64,000 nt of DNA from Alphaproteobacteria bacterium WMHbin7 (GTDB lineage Bacteria > Pseudomonadota > Alphaproteobacteria > Rhodospirillales > WMHbin7), in NCBI GenBank assembly GCA_002753155.1, contig PDZW01000001.1, forward strand, positions 62,001-126,000. The letters run 5' to 3'. The notes beneath the pieces are model-generated. The model was not told the DNA's origin. It did not search any database and saw only the letters and a program-made list of their open reading frames with translations. The position numbers were made by a program, and so were the translations under genes. Shown here one piece after another: positions 35,390-44,451 of the stretch (its first letter is position 1; the number at the start of each line of letters is the position of its first letter).

Positions 35390-35391
35390 CG

Positions 35392-35802
35392 TTAGGCCCC
35401 GTGACGTTGCCAGAAGGCGGCCGGGGTCACGATGGAATAGGCGTCCGACAAGATCAGAAGATCGGCGTCCCCGGTGATCAGGTAATCGGCTTTTGCCGCC
35501 AGATAGGTTCCCAGAACGGGGATGTCATTGGCATCTCTCACGGTGGAATTCTCCAAGGCCTGGGCTTCCACTAAATCAGCAGAAAGGGCCAGGATATCGA
35601 TCAGATCGGCAAAATCCGAAGGATTCCAGTTCAGTCTGTGATTGAGTTTGGGCAGAACGCGGGCCAATTCATCCAAGATGAAACGCGACAGGGCAACCTC
35701 GAACGCACCCTGGCGCCATGCAGTCAGGATGCGTCCCGGAACGCTTGCAGGATATGCCAGTCCAGAGACGAGGACGTTGGTGTCGAGAACGATTTTCAGC
35801 AG
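35392..35802 (-). CDS. PIN-domain toxin (VapC-like), apparently starting at CTG
   Basis: The intact PIN frame reads from 35802 as LLKIVLDTNVLVSGLAYP and continues through FILDELARVL, VRDANDIPVLG and DYLITGDADLL, with the four acidic catalytic positions present (LDTN, DELA, DAND, GDAD). The length of about 136 residues is normal. No ATG, GTG or TTG lies ahead of the first catalytic Asp; the frame offers CTG codons at 35802 and 35799, with AAGGAAGG just upstream. A TTG at 35676 would cut off the first third. A CTG start or loss of the start codon are the two explanations. It follows its antitoxin after two bases. Confidence 0.7.
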   Translation of the reverse strand: MLKIVLDTNVLVSGLAYPASVPGRILTAWRQGAFEVALSRFILDELARVLPKLNHRLNWNPSDFADLIDILALSADLVEAQALENSTVRDANDIPVLGTYLAAKADYLITGDADLLILSDAYSIVTPAAFWQRHGA

Positions 35803-35804
35803 GT

Positions 35805-36086
35805 CTAGGCCTTCCTTGCCGCAGTCCGTTCTTTTGAAACGGTGCTGTCGATTTCAGCCAACCCCTCTTCCATCGGAATCTGGGCGTAGGCTTCGGCCAT
35901 TCTTGTCGCCAGAGCGTCGAAACGTTCCTGCATCTTTCGAATGCGGGCGAAAAGTCTTGCATCGATCAAGGCGGCAACGGGCTTGCCATCCTTGTTGATG
36001 ACGATGCTGTCCTTGCGGTATTGGACTTGGCTGATCATTTCGCCCAAATTCTGGCGAAAGGTGACAGCACTGGTTTCCGTGATCAT
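35805..36086 (-). CDS. Phd/YefM-type antitoxin paired with the PIN toxin
   Basis: A 93-residue antitoxin. The N-terminal half has the Phd/YefM pattern (SAVTFRQNLGEMISQVQY, DSIVINKDGKPVAALIDARLF), and the C-terminal half is a charged helical tail for toxin binding. It starts at ATG 36086 and is followed after two bases by the PIN toxin frame. A 9-base inverted repeat lies 10 bases upstream and likely serves as operator. The pair occupies the second copy of the duplicated tsf-pyrH spacer, pointing away from pyrH. Confidence 0.8.
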   Translation of the reverse strand: MITETSAVTFRQNLGEMISQVQYRKDSIVINKDGKPVAALIDARLFARIRKMQERFDALATRMAEAYAQIPMEEGLAEIDSTVSKERTAARKA

Positions 36087-36095
36087 TGAAACCTC

Positions 36096-36127
36096 ATATC
36101 AATCGTACTGATCATTATGATTGATAT
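36096..36127. promoter_or_regulatory. Inverted repeat, likely operator of the PIN antitoxin locus
   Basis: ATATCAATC (36096-36104) and GATTGATAT (36119-36127) form a perfect 9-base inverted repeat with a 14-base spacer just upstream of the antitoxin ATG. It also lies about 110 bases before pyrH, so binding could influence pyrH transcription. Confidence 0.6.
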
Positions 36128-36165
36128 GGTAAGCCGTCGCAAGCTGCATTATTGTTTCAACCTAC

Positions 36166-36284
36166 TAGCCCCCTGCCCAAGGGGTTGCTAATATCCGCGC
36201 GCTTCGCACCCTGCCTGAACAGCCAACTTGGGATAACCCATGTCCAATACCCCTCGATTCAAGCGGATTCTTCTCAAGATCTCG
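36166..36284 (+). repeat. pyrH leader and 5' codons, parental copy of duplication
   Basis: Parental version of the segment copied at 35101-35220. It holds the presumed pyrH promoter and leader and ends in the GGGCGAGGG shared with tsf. Confidence 0.75.
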
Positions 36285-36962
36285 GGCGAGGGCCTGATGG
36301 GCGAGGGGGATTATGGGCTGGATGACGGCACCCTGGCCCGCCTGGCCGATGATGTGAAATCGGTGGTGGGGCTGGGCTTCGAAGTCAGCCTGGTGGTTGG
36401 CGGCGGCAATATTTTCAGAGGCTTGGCCGGTGCGGCGCGGGGCATGGAGCGGGCCAGCGCCGACTATATGGGCATGCTGGCCACCGTCATCAACGCGCTG
36501 GCTATTCAGAATGCGCTTGAACGAATCGGTGTGCAGACCCGCGTTCAGTCGGCCATTCCCATGGCTCAGATTTGCGAGGCCTATATCCGCCGTCGGGCCA
36601 TCCGGCACATGGAAAAGGGCAGGGTGGTGATTTTCGGCGCAGGCACGGGCAATCCTTTCTTCACCACAGATACTGCTGCAGCACTTCGGGCCGCCGAGAT
36701 GGGCTGCGATGCGCTTTTCAAGGCGACCCAGGTTGATGGCGTCTATTCGGCCGATCCCAAGAAGGACCCCAAGGCCCAGCGCTACGATCATCTGACCTTT
36801 CATGATGTGCTGGCCAAGGATCTCAAGGTCATGGATGCTGCGGCCATCGCGGTCGCGCGCGAGAACAACATTCCCATTCTGGTCTTTTCCCTGCACAATC
36901 CAGGCGCCTTTTCCGAGGCCGCCCAGGGCAATGGCCGTTATACACTGATCGACAACGGGTGA
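36240..36962 (+). CDS. pyrH: Uridylate kinase
   Basis: A 240-residue UMP kinase of the amino-acid-kinase fold, normal length. The start [21 protein letters not shown] and the blocks [18 protein letters not shown] and [20 protein letters not shown] are family signatures. It phosphorylates UMP to UDP in pyrimidine synthesis. It begins the frr-uppS-cdsA-dxr-rseP run. The tsf terminators upstream imply a private promoter in the leader at about 36130-36239. Confidence 0.96.
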   Translation: MSNTPRFKRILLKISGEGLMGEGDYGLDDGTLARLADDVKSVVGLGFEVSLVVGGGNIFRGLAGAARGMERASADYMGMLATVINALAIQNALERIGVQTRVQSAIPMAQICEAYIRRRAIRHMEKGRVVIFGAGTGNPFFTTDTAAALRAAEMGCDALFKATQVDGVYSADPKKDPKAQRYDHLTFHDVLAKDLKVMDAAAIAVARENNIPILVFSLHNPGAFSEAAQGNGRYTLIDNG

Positions 36963-36981
36963 GAGTGAAGGAGGAGTCAGC

Positions 36982-37548
36982 GTGACCGCCACCGTTCAAG
37001 AACTGAAAGCCGATATCAAGCGGCGCATGGACAGCACCGTCGAAGTGGTGCGCAAGGAATTTGCGGGTCTGCGCACCGGGCGCGCCGTGGCGTCGCTGCT
37101 CGATCCCGTGATCGTCGAGGCCTATGGCCAGGAAATGCCGCTCAATCAGGTAAGCACGGTCAATGTGCCCGAGCCCCGTATGCTCTCGGTCCAGGTTTGG
37201 GACAAGGGCATGGTCAAGGCCGTCGAAAAGGCCATCCGCGATGCCGGCCTTGGGCTTAATCCGCAGGCCGACGGGCAGTTGGTGCGCGTGCCCATTCCCG
37301 CCCTGAACGAGGAGCGGCGCAAGGAACTGGTCAAGGTCGCCCACAAATATGCCGAGCAGGGCAAGGTGGCGGTGCGCAATGTGCGCAGAGACGCCATGGA
37401 CGCGCTTAAGAAGATGGAAAAGGACAAGGTGATTTCGGAAGACGAACACCACCATCAAGACAAGGAAATCCAGGTGCTGACCGACGAGGCCATCAAGCAT
37501 GTCGATGAAGCCCTGGCCCATAAGGAAAAGGAAATCCTTCAGGTATGA
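36982..37548 (+). CDS. frr: Ribosome recycling factor
   Basis: A 188-residue RRF. Typical blocks are [47 protein letters not shown] and [10 protein letters not shown]. It releases ribosomes from mRNA after termination, with EF-G. It starts at GTG 36982 after GGAGGAG and overlaps uppS by ATGA. Confidence 0.96.
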   Translation: MTATVQELKADIKRRMDSTVEVVRKEFAGLRTGRAVASLLDPVIVEAYGQEMPLNQVSTVNVPEPRMLSVQVWDKGMVKAVEKAIRDAGLGLNPQADGQLVRVPIPALNEERRKELVKVAHKYAEQGKVAVRNVRRDAMDALKKMEKDKVISEDEHHHQDKEIQVLTDEAIKHVDEALAHKEKEILQV

Positions 37549-38285
37549 GCCGCGCGGGCGTTCTTCCCTCTCAAGGCGATGCGCCGCCGCCGCCAGCCCA
37601 TGTCGCCATCATCATGGATGGCAACGGGCGCTGGGCCAAGGCGCGCGGCCTGCCGCGCACGGCGGGTCACCGCAAGGGCGCCGAAGCGGTCAGGGCCACC
37701 ATCAAGGCTTGCCGCGAGTTGGGAATCCGTTATCTGACTCTGTTCGGCTTTTCTTCCGAAAACTGGAAGCGTTCACCCGACGAAGTGGGCGATCTGATGG
37801 GGCTTTTGCGCTTTTACCTGCGCAACGAGGTCAAGGAGCTGCATTCGGCGGGTGTGCGGCTGCGCATCATCGGCGATCGCTCACGCCTGTCCAAGGATAT
37901 CGTCGACCTGATTGAAACCTCGGAAGCCAAGACGGCAGCCAATACGGCGCTCGATGTGGTGATGGCCTTAAGCTATGGCGGGCGCCAGGAAATCGTGACG
38001 GCGGCCCAGAAACTGGCCCAGGAGGTCAAGGCGGGCAGGCTTGATCCCGCCGCCATTGACGAGGATGCCTTTTCAAGACGTCTTTTTACGGCGGGTGTTC
38101 CCGATCCCGATCTTCTGATCCGCACTTCGGGCGAAAAGCGCATCAGCAATTTCCTGCTCTGGCAGGCGGCCTATGCCGAATTCGTCTTCCAGGACGTTCT
38201 CTGGCCTGATTTCGGGCGCACGCAACTTGAAGAAGCGATTGCCGAATTTCACGGGCGCGAGCGCCGCTACGGGCAGGCGGGCTGA
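37545..38285 (+). CDS. uppS: Undecaprenyl diphosphate synthase
   Basis: A 246-residue cis-prenyltransferase. The catalytic start [17 protein letters not shown] (Asp at about residue 26) and the C-terminal [18 protein letters not shown] are the family signatures. It makes the C55 lipid carrier for cell-wall and polysaccharide synthesis. It overlaps frr by ATGA. Confidence 0.95.
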   Translation: MSRAGVLPSQGDAPPPPAHVAIIMDGNGRWAKARGLPRTAGHRKGAEAVRATIKACRELGIRYLTLFGFSSENWKRSPDEVGDLMGLLRFYLRNEVKELHSAGVRLRIIGDRSRLSKDIVDLIETSEAKTAANTALDVVMALSYGGRQEIVTAAQKLAQEVKAGRLDPAAIDEDAFSRRLFTAGVPDPDLLIRTSGEKRISNFLLWQAAYAEFVFQDVLWPDFGRTQLEEAIAEFHGRERRYGQAG

Positions 38286-38290
38286 CGCGG

Positions 38291-39091
38291 GTGGCGATTG
38301 CCTTGTCTTCCTTGTCGTTGCGGGTGATTTCCGCCCTGGTGCTGGCCCCGCCCGTGCTGCTGGCGGTGTGGCATGGCTCGCCCTATTTCGAGGGGATGGC
38401 GCTCTTGGCGGCGGCTCTCATGGCCTGGGAATGGAGCCGTCTGGTTTGCAACGGCGCCTTCACCTCCAGCGGCATCGCCTTGGTGCTGACCTGTCTGGCC
38501 GCCCTTGCCATGCTGCCCTTTTCGCCTGTCGTGGCCCTGTTCTTTGTGATTCTGGGAGGCCTAGTGTCCAGTCTGATGGCGCCCGCAGGTGCTAGGGGCT
38601 GGGCGGCACTGGGAGCCCCTTATATCGTTCTGCCTCTGGCGGCTCTGGTGATGCTGAGGGAAGCGGACAATGGTCAAAGCCTGGTCATCTGGTTGCTTCT
38701 GATCGTCTGGGCCACGGATATCGGGGCCTATGCGGCGGGCCGCGCCATTGGGGGGCCGTTGCTGGCTCCTGCCATCAGCCCCAAGAAAACCTGGGCGGGG
38801 CTGCTGGGCGGCATGCTGTCGGCGGGCCTGACCGCTATCCTGACCGGGATGGCTTTTGGCTTTACCACCCAGGCCGTTACGCTGGGGGGGATTGGCGCCG
38901 TCCTGGCCGTGGTCGCTCAAGGTGGCGATCTGTTCGAATCCCAGGCCAAGCGCCGTTTCGGGGTCAAGGATTCCAGCCAGCTTATCCCCGGCCATGGCGG
39001 TCTTCTGGACCGTGTCGACGGATTGTTGGCAGCCGGTTTTGCCCTGGGGCTGTATCACTTGGTAGCGATTGAGAGAGGTTGGACGTGGTAG
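38291..39091 (+). CDS. cdsA: Phosphatidate cytidylyltransferase
   Basis: A 266-residue membrane enzyme with about eight hydrophobic segments and the CdsA signature near the C-terminus (SPKKTWAGLLGG, then PGHGGLLDRVDGLLAA). It makes CDP-diacylglycerol for phospholipid synthesis. The start is a GTG at 38291, six bases after uppS. Its last codons overlap the dxr start. Confidence 0.93.
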   Translation: MAIALSSLSLRVISALVLAPPVLLAVWHGSPYFEGMALLAAALMAWEWSRLVCNGAFTSSGIALVLTCLAALAMLPFSPVVALFFVILGGLVSSLMAPAGARGWAALGAPYIVLPLAALVMLREADNGQSLVIWLLLIVWATDIGAYAAGRAIGGPLLAPAISPKKTWAGLLGGMLSAGLTAILTGMAFGFTTQAVTLGGIGAVLAVVAQGGDLFESQAKRRFGVKDSSQLIPGHGGLLDRVDGLLAAGFALGLYHLVAIERGWTW

Positions 39092-40254
39092 GCGAGCCCT
39101 TGACGGTGACTGTGTTGGGCTCGACCGGCTCGATCGGGATGAATACGCTCGATCTTCTGATGCGCGATCCGGCCTCTTATCGGGTCGAGGCTCTGGTGGC
39201 CGGTCGCAATGTCGAGCGCCTGATCGAACAGGCTAAGACGCTGAAGCCCAAACTGGCCGTGATGGCCGATCCTGAATTTTACGGCGCCTTGAAAGAGGGG
39301 CTGGCGGGAACCGGCATCGAGGTCGCCGCCGGTGACGAAGCCGTGACCGAGGCGGGATCACGCCCGGCCAAATGGGTGATGGCGGCTATCGTGGGGGCGG
39401 CGGGGTTAAAGCCCACCTTGAAGGCCATCGAACGCGGTGCCGTGATCGGGCTGGCCAACAAGGAAACCCTGGTCTCGGCGGGCGATGTCGTCACCCGCGC
39501 CGTCAAGGCTTCGGGCGCTACGATTCTGCCGGTCGATTCCGAACATAGCGCCATCTTCCAGGTCCTTGATTTTTCTCAATTGGACAAGGTTGAAAAGATC
39601 ATCCTGACCGCCTCGGGCGGGCCTTTCCGCACCATGAGCGGCAACGAACTGGCCCATGTCACACCCAAGCAGGCGATGGCCCATCCCAATTGGAGCATGG
39701 GCGCCAAGATATCGGTCGATTCCGCCACCATGATGAACAAGGGGCTTGAGCTGATCGAAGCCCATCACCTGTTCGACATGCCCGAAGAGAAGATCGATAT
39801 TCTGGTGCATCCCCAGTCGGTTATTCACAGCTTGGTGGCCTATGTCGATGGCTCGGTCCTGGCCCAGTTGGGCACGCCTGACATGCGCACGCCGATTGCC
39901 TATGCCCTGGGCTGGCCCAAGCGCATTCCGGCCCCCGTGCCGCGCCTTGATCTGGCCGCAATCGCTAGGCTTTCTTTCGAGCAGCCGGACAATGAGCGTT
40001 TTCCGGCCCTCGATCTGGCCCGCGTCGCCTTGCGCCGGGGGGGATCGATGCCTACTATTTTGAACGCGGCGAATGAAGTGGCGGTCGGTTTGTTCCTGGA
40101 TCACAAGATCGGCTATCTCGATATCGCAAGGCTGGTGGCGGCCACCATGGAGGCGATGACGGCATCCCCGCTGGCCTGTCTGGACGATGTTCTGGCGGTT
40201 GATGGCGAGGCCCGCGCCCGTTCCCTGGAAATATCCAGGAAATTCAATACATAA
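39085..40254 (+). CDS. dxr: 1-deoxy-D-xylulose 5-phosphate reductoisomerase
   Basis: A 389-residue DXR of the MEP isoprenoid pathway, full length. The NADPH motif LGSTGSIGMNTLDLL is at the N-terminus, followed by ANKETLVSAG, PVDSEHSAIFQ, LTASGGPFR and the metal-site block GAKISVDSATMMNKGLE. The GTG at 39085 has GAGAGAGG six bases upstream and overlaps the cdsA stop; a TTG at 39079 is an alternative. It feeds the lipid carrier made by UppS. Confidence 0.95.
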   Translation: MVGEPLTVTVLGSTGSIGMNTLDLLMRDPASYRVEALVAGRNVERLIEQAKTLKPKLAVMADPEFYGALKEGLAGTGIEVAAGDEAVTEAGSRPAKWVMAAIVGAAGLKPTLKAIERGAVIGLANKETLVSAGDVVTRAVKASGATILPVDSEHSAIFQVLDFSQLDKVEKIILTASGGPFRTMSGNELAHVTPKQAMAHPNWSMGAKISVDSATMMNKGLELIEAHHLFDMPEEKIDILVHPQSVIHSLVAYVDGSVLAQLGTPDMRTPIAYALGWPKRIPAPVPRLDLAAIARLSFEQPDNERFPALDLARVALRRGGSMPTILNAANEVAVGLFLDHKIGYLDIARLVAATMEAMTASPLACLDDVLAVDGEARARSLEISRKFNT

Positions 40255-40266
40255 GGAGTGTCTTTA

Positions 40267-41385
40267 GTGGACTTTCTGGTCAATTACATCGTACCCTTCC
40301 TGATACTGCTGACCGTCGTCGTTTTCGTCCATGAGATGGGCCATTACTGGGTGGCGCGCAAAAACGGGGTCAAGGTCGAGGTCTTTTCGGTCGGTTTCGG
40401 GCGCGAGATCGTTGGTTTCAATGACAAAAACGGAACGCGCTGGAAGCTGGGCCTGATCCCCTTCGGCGGCTATGTGAAGATGTTCGGCGACGAGGATGCG
40501 GCCAGCACGCCCGATACCTCGCGCCAATTCACCGAGGCGGAAAAAGCCCTCTCTTTCCACCATAAAAAGCTGCATCAGCGGGCTGCCATCGTGGCTGCTG
40601 GGCCGCTCTCGAACCTGCTTTTTGCCATTCTGGTCTTTGCCGTCTTGTTCATGACGGTCGGCCAATATTCCACGCCAGCCGTGGTGGGGACCGTTCAGCC
40701 CGGTTCGGCAGCCGAGGCGGCGGGGCTCAAGCCCCATGACCGCATTGCCTCGATCAATGGCTCGTCCATTCAGCGTTTCGAGGAAATTCAGCAGATTGTC
40801 CGCTTGGGCGATGGGTCAACCCTGGCCTTGCAGATCGACCGCGACGGCAGCCTTCTCGATGTGTCGATTACTCCCGTCATGACGGAGATGACTGACCGCT
40901 TCGGCAATGTCCAGCGGACGCCGCTTTTGGGTATTTCCGCCTCGACGGCGGAAAGCCATGTGGTTGTCCTTTCGCCCCCAGCAGCCATCGCGGAATCCTT
41001 TCATCAAACCTGGGTCGTGACGACGTCGACCCTGTCGGCGGTTGGGCAAATGATTTCGGGCAAGCGCGATTCAAGCGATCTGGGCGGACCATTGCGCATT
41101 GCCAAATTTTCGGGTGAGGCGGCCCAGGGTGGGGCTGCGAACTTCATTACGTTTATTGCCGTGCTATCAATCAACCTGGCGTTGATCAATCTCTTCCCCA
41201 TCCCCATGTTGGATGGTGGACATCTTTTGTTCTATGCCATTGAAGGGATCATTCGTCGCCCCCTTTCCGAACGGTCGCAAGAATATGGTTTCCGAATCGG
41301 CCTGATTCTGGTACTAGCATTGTTTGTCTTTGCAACGTGGAACGACTTGATTCATTTGAAGGTGTTCGACTTCCTCAAAGGGTAG
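40267..41385 (+). CDS. rseP: Site-2 protease RseP (MmpA)
   Basis: A 372-residue intramembrane zinc metalloprotease. It has HEMGH (about residues 22-26) in the first membrane helix, one PDZ-like region (PGSAAEAAGLKPHDRI) and the second active-site motif MLDGGHLLFY. It cleaves anti-sigma factors and signal-peptide remnants in the inner membrane. The GTG at 40267 is preferred because AAGGAG lies 8 bases before it; the GTG at 40258 lies in that site. Confidence 0.93.
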   Translation: MDFLVNYIVPFLILLTVVVFVHEMGHYWVARKNGVKVEVFSVGFGREIVGFNDKNGTRWKLGLIPFGGYVKMFGDEDAASTPDTSRQFTEAEKALSFHHKKLHQRAAIVAAGPLSNLLFAILVFAVLFMTVGQYSTPAVVGTVQPGSAAEAAGLKPHDRIASINGSSIQRFEEIQQIVRLGDGSTLALQIDRDGSLLDVSITPVMTEMTDRFGNVQRTPLLGISASTAESHVVVLSPPAAIAESFHQTWVVTTSTLSAVGQMISGKRDSSDLGGPLRIAKFSGEAAQGGAANFITFIAVLSINLALINLFPIPMLDGGHLLFYAIEGIIRRPLSERSQEYGFRIGLILVLALFVFATWNDLIHLKVFDFLKG

Positions 41386-41446
41386 GGGGGCACACCGGAG
41401 ATTTGGCGAGTCGATCCACGTTATCGTATTGGGAAGAGGGGACGTT

Positions 41447-43801
41447 TTGCCTTACCGGCCGATTCAAGTGCTGCAGAATGCAGGAAGAATGATGGCGGTT
41501 TCCGGCCTGCTTGCCGGAATGGCTTGGGCCGGGACGACCTTTGCGGCTGAAGAGCCGCCTGCGCCCATGGCCTCGCCCCGTATCATGGTCGAGGGTGCCG
41601 ATAGCGGCAGCATCGTGCGTCAGGTGGTGATGCAGGGTAATCAGCGCATCGAGCCTGAGACCATCCGCTCTTATCTGCTGGTCCAGGAAGGCGATGCCTT
41701 CAATCCCGACCGCATCGACCGCTCTTTGAAGTCGCTGTTCGCCACCGGCCTGTTCGCCGATGTCAACATCAAGCGCGAGGGATCGACCCTGATCGTCAAG
41801 GTGGTCGAGAATCCCATCATCAACCGCATCCAGCTTGAGGGAAATCGCCGGGTCAAGGACGACACCCTTCTGCCCGAATTGCAGATGAAGCCGAGGACGG
41901 TCTATACGCGCACCAAGGTGCAGGCCGACGTCAAGCGCATCCTGGACATTTATCGCCGCCAGGGCCGTTTTGCCGCCACGGTCGATCCCAAGATCATTCA
42001 GCTTGATCAGAACCGGGTCGATCTGGCCTATGAGATCGATGAAGGCAAGCGCACGGGTGTCAAGCGCATCGCCTTCGTCGGCAACAAGCATTACTCGGAT
42101 TCTTCGCTGCGCGAAGCCTTGCAGACCAAAGAGGAACGCTGGTGGCGTTTCTTCTCGTCCGACGACAATTACGATCCCGACCGCGTTACCTATGACCGCG
42201 AACTTCTGCGCCGCTTCTATATGAAGCGCGGCTATGCCGATTTCAGGGTAGTTTCCGCCCAGGCGGAACTGGGGCCGACACAAGAGGAATTCTTCATCAC
42301 CTTCACGGTCGATGAGGGTGAGCGCTATAAGATCGGCAAGATCGATGTCGATATTTCCCTGCCGCAGTTGAAGAAGCCCGACGTGCTGAATGTCGTCCAG
42401 TTCTCGAAGGGCGACTGGTACAATGCCAACAAGATCGAGGATTCGATTCAGAAGATCACCGATCTGGTCGGCACCAAGGGCTATGCCTTCGGCGAAGTCC
42501 GCCCCAGGATCGAGCGCAACCGCGAGAAGCGCCTGATCGACATCACCTTCGACGTTCAGGAAGGCCCCCGCGTCTTCGTTGAGAAAATCGATATCACGGG
42601 CAATGTGCGCACACTGGACAAGGTGATACGGCGCGAATTCCGCCTGGTCGAGGGGGATGCCTTCAATTCCGCCAAGCTGCGCCGGTCGCGCCAGCGCCTG
42701 CAGAATCTGGGCTTCTTCGAAAAGGTCGATGTGAACAACGTGCCTTCCGAGGAGACGCCGGATCGCACGGTGATCAAGGTCGAAGTTCAGGAAAAATCGA
42801 CGGGTGAGCTGTCCTTCGGTGTCGGCTGGTCGACCATGGCGGGCGCCCTGTTCGAGATTGGCGTGCGCGAACGCAATCTTCTGGGACGAGGCCAGGATCT
42901 GACGGCCAAATTGATGGTCGGCCAGCGCTCAGCCAAGATTGATCTGTCTTTCACCGAACCCTATTTCATGGATCGTGAATTGGCGGTTGGCGTCGATGCT
43001 TTTCATAAGACGCAGGATCTTCAGCGTTCAAGCTCCTTCGATCAGACCGACACCGGCGGCGCACTTCGCATGGGTTATCATCTGACCGAAGATCTGAGCC
43101 AAAGCCTGAGATACGGGCTTAAGCAGACCAAGATCGACAATGTCAGTGCCACCGCGTCCCGCTATATTCTGGAACAAGAGGGAACATCGGTCACCTCGTC
43201 GATCTCGCAGACCCTGCTCTATGACAAGCGCGATAGCCGCATCAATCCGACCGACGGCTATTTCGCCCGTTTCAGCAATGATCTGGCAGGTCTTGGCGGA
43301 ACAGAGCGCTATCTGCGCACCGATCTTGAAGGCGGCTATTTTTATCCGCTCGCCGAGGAATGGACCCTGGTGGCTTCCGGTCATACTGGCTATATCGCCG
43401 GTATTGGCAAGGATGTCCGCATTTCTGATCGCTACTTCATCGGTGGCGATACCGTTCGCGGCTTTGCCCAGGCCGGCATCAGCCCACGCGACAAGGCCTC
43501 GCAGGATGCCTTGGGCGGCAATTGGATGGCGGCAGGCTCTCTTGAAGTGATCTTCCCCTTGGGCCTGCCCAATGAATATGGCATTCAGGGCAAGCTGTTT
43601 ACCGACTTTGGCACGGTGGGGCCAGGCGATAATCAGGATGCGACGGTCGATGATTCGCGTTTGATCCGCACTTCCGCCGGTTTCGGCGTCAATTGGAAAT
43701 CGCCCATCGGGCCGATGAGTCTTGACTTTGGCTTCCCGATCACCAAGGAAAAATTCGACGAGACCGAAATTTTCCGCTTCTCCTTTGGTACGAGGTTCTA
43801 A
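41447..43801 (+). CDS. bamA: Outer membrane protein assembly factor BamA
   Basis: A 784-residue Omp85 protein. After a signal peptide (cleavage near TTFA-AEEPP) come five POTRA domains (about 50-440) and a C-terminal 16-strand beta-barrel. The VRGF/Y barrel-lid motif (GGDTVRGFAQAG) and a terminal aromatic (FGTRF) are visible. It inserts barrel proteins in the outer membrane. A TTG at 41447 after AGAGGGG is the likely start; a TTG at 41429 is also in frame. skp follows by 2 bases. Confidence 0.95.
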   Translation: MPYRPIQVLQNAGRMMAVSGLLAGMAWAGTTFAAEEPPAPMASPRIMVEGADSGSIVRQVVMQGNQRIEPETIRSYLLVQEGDAFNPDRIDRSLKSLFATGLFADVNIKREGSTLIVKVVENPIINRIQLEGNRRVKDDTLLPELQMKPRTVYTRTKVQADVKRILDIYRRQGRFAATVDPKIIQLDQNRVDLAYEIDEGKRTGVKRIAFVGNKHYSDSSLREALQTKEERWWRFFSSDDNYDPDRVTYDRELLRRFYMKRGYADFRVVSAQAELGPTQEEFFITFTVDEGERYKIGKIDVDISLPQLKKPDVLNVVQFSKGDWYNANKIEDSIQKITDLVGTKGYAFGEVRPRIERNREKRLIDITFDVQEGPRVFVEKIDITGNVRTLDKVIRREFRLVEGDAFNSAKLRRSRQRLQNLGFFEKVDVNNVPSEETPDRTVIKVEVQEKSTGELSFGVGWSTMAGALFEIGVRERNLLGRGQDLTAKLMVGQRSAKIDLSFTEPYFMDRELAVGVDAFHKTQDLQRSSSFDQTDTGGALRMGYHLTEDLSQSLRYGLKQTKIDNVSATASRYILEQEGTSVTSSISQTLLYDKRDSRINPTDGYFARFSNDLAGLGGTERYLRTDLEGGYFYPLAEEWTLVASGHTGYIAGIGKDVRISDRYFIGGDTVRGFAQAGISPRDKASQDALGGNWMAAGSLEVIFPLGLPNEYGIQGKLFTDFGTVGPGDNQDATVDDSRLIRTSAGFGVNWKSPIGPMSLDFGFPITKEKFDETEIFRFSFGTRF

Positions 43802-43803
43802 CG

Positions 43804-44433
43804 ATGACTTTTTTGCGTTCCTTCCGGGCGATAGCCCTTGCTCTTTCCTTTGTTCTGTCCCTGGCGGTTCAGGCTTGGGCTGCCGACAAGCTGCCTGCTC
43901 CGTCGATCATGGTCATCGACATCCAGAAGGTCATGAGCGAGGCCAAGTCTTCGAAGAAGGTCTTGGAAACCCGCGAGATGTTCTACAAAAAGTATCAGCA
44001 GGAGTTTTCCACCGAGGAAAACAAGCTGCGCGAGGAAGACAAGCAGATCAGCGAACAGCGCACGGTTTTATCTCCCGAAGCCTATGCCGAGAAGCGCCGG
44101 GCCTTTGATACCAAGGCTGCCGAATTCAATCGCAAGGTTCAGCTTCGCCGGATCAGCCTGGACCGCGCCTATGACTTGACCATGCGCGATATCGCCGTCC
44201 AGCTGTCAAAGGTTATCCGCGAACTGTCCGCTGAAATGGGGGCCAATATCGTTCTGGCGCGCACCCAGGTCGAATATTATGAGCCCGCCATGGACAAGAC
44301 GACGCAAGCGCTTGAGCGCCTGAACGCCACGGTTAAGGAACTGACCTTCCCGGACCCGGTGAAGATGGCCGATGAAGCACAGGCCAAGGCGTCGGATGCG
44401 GCCAAGGCTGCCAAGGATACCAAGAAAAAGTAA
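43804..44433 (+). CDS. skp: Periplasmic chaperone Skp/OmpH
   Basis: A 209-residue exported protein: signal peptide ending in AWA-ADK, then a short strand (IMVIDIQKVMSEAKSSKKV) and long charged helices typical of Skp tentacles. It guards unfolded outer membrane proteins on the way to BamA, its upstream neighbour. An Ala/Lys-rich tail (about 185-209) is long for the family. The gene follows bamA almost directly. Confidence 0.9.
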   Translation: MTFLRSFRAIALALSFVLSLAVQAWAADKLPAPSIMVIDIQKVMSEAKSSKKVLETREMFYKKYQQEFSTEENKLREEDKQISEQRTVLSPEAYAEKRRAFDTKAAEFNRKVQLRRISLDRAYDLTMRDIAVQLSKVIRELSAEMGANIVLARTQVEYYEPAMDKTTQALERLNATVKELTFPDPVKMADEAQAKASDAAKAAKDTKKK

Positions 44434-44451
44434 GCGACAGTTGGGGCTGGC

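Larger units (their letters stand above)
35223..35391 (+). repeat. Extra copy of tsf 3' end plus terminator
   Basis: Second copy of 34171-34341. Fused on its left to the partial pyrH copy through GGGCGAGGG. This is the structure expected at the junction of a tandem duplication that spanned the tsf 3' end to the pyrH 5' end. Confidence 0.85.

Noticed and set aside
35392-35676. 94-residue start at TTG 35676 for the PIN toxin
   Set aside because: It would lose the LDTN catalytic Asp and the first third of the domain, which is intact upstream in the same frame.
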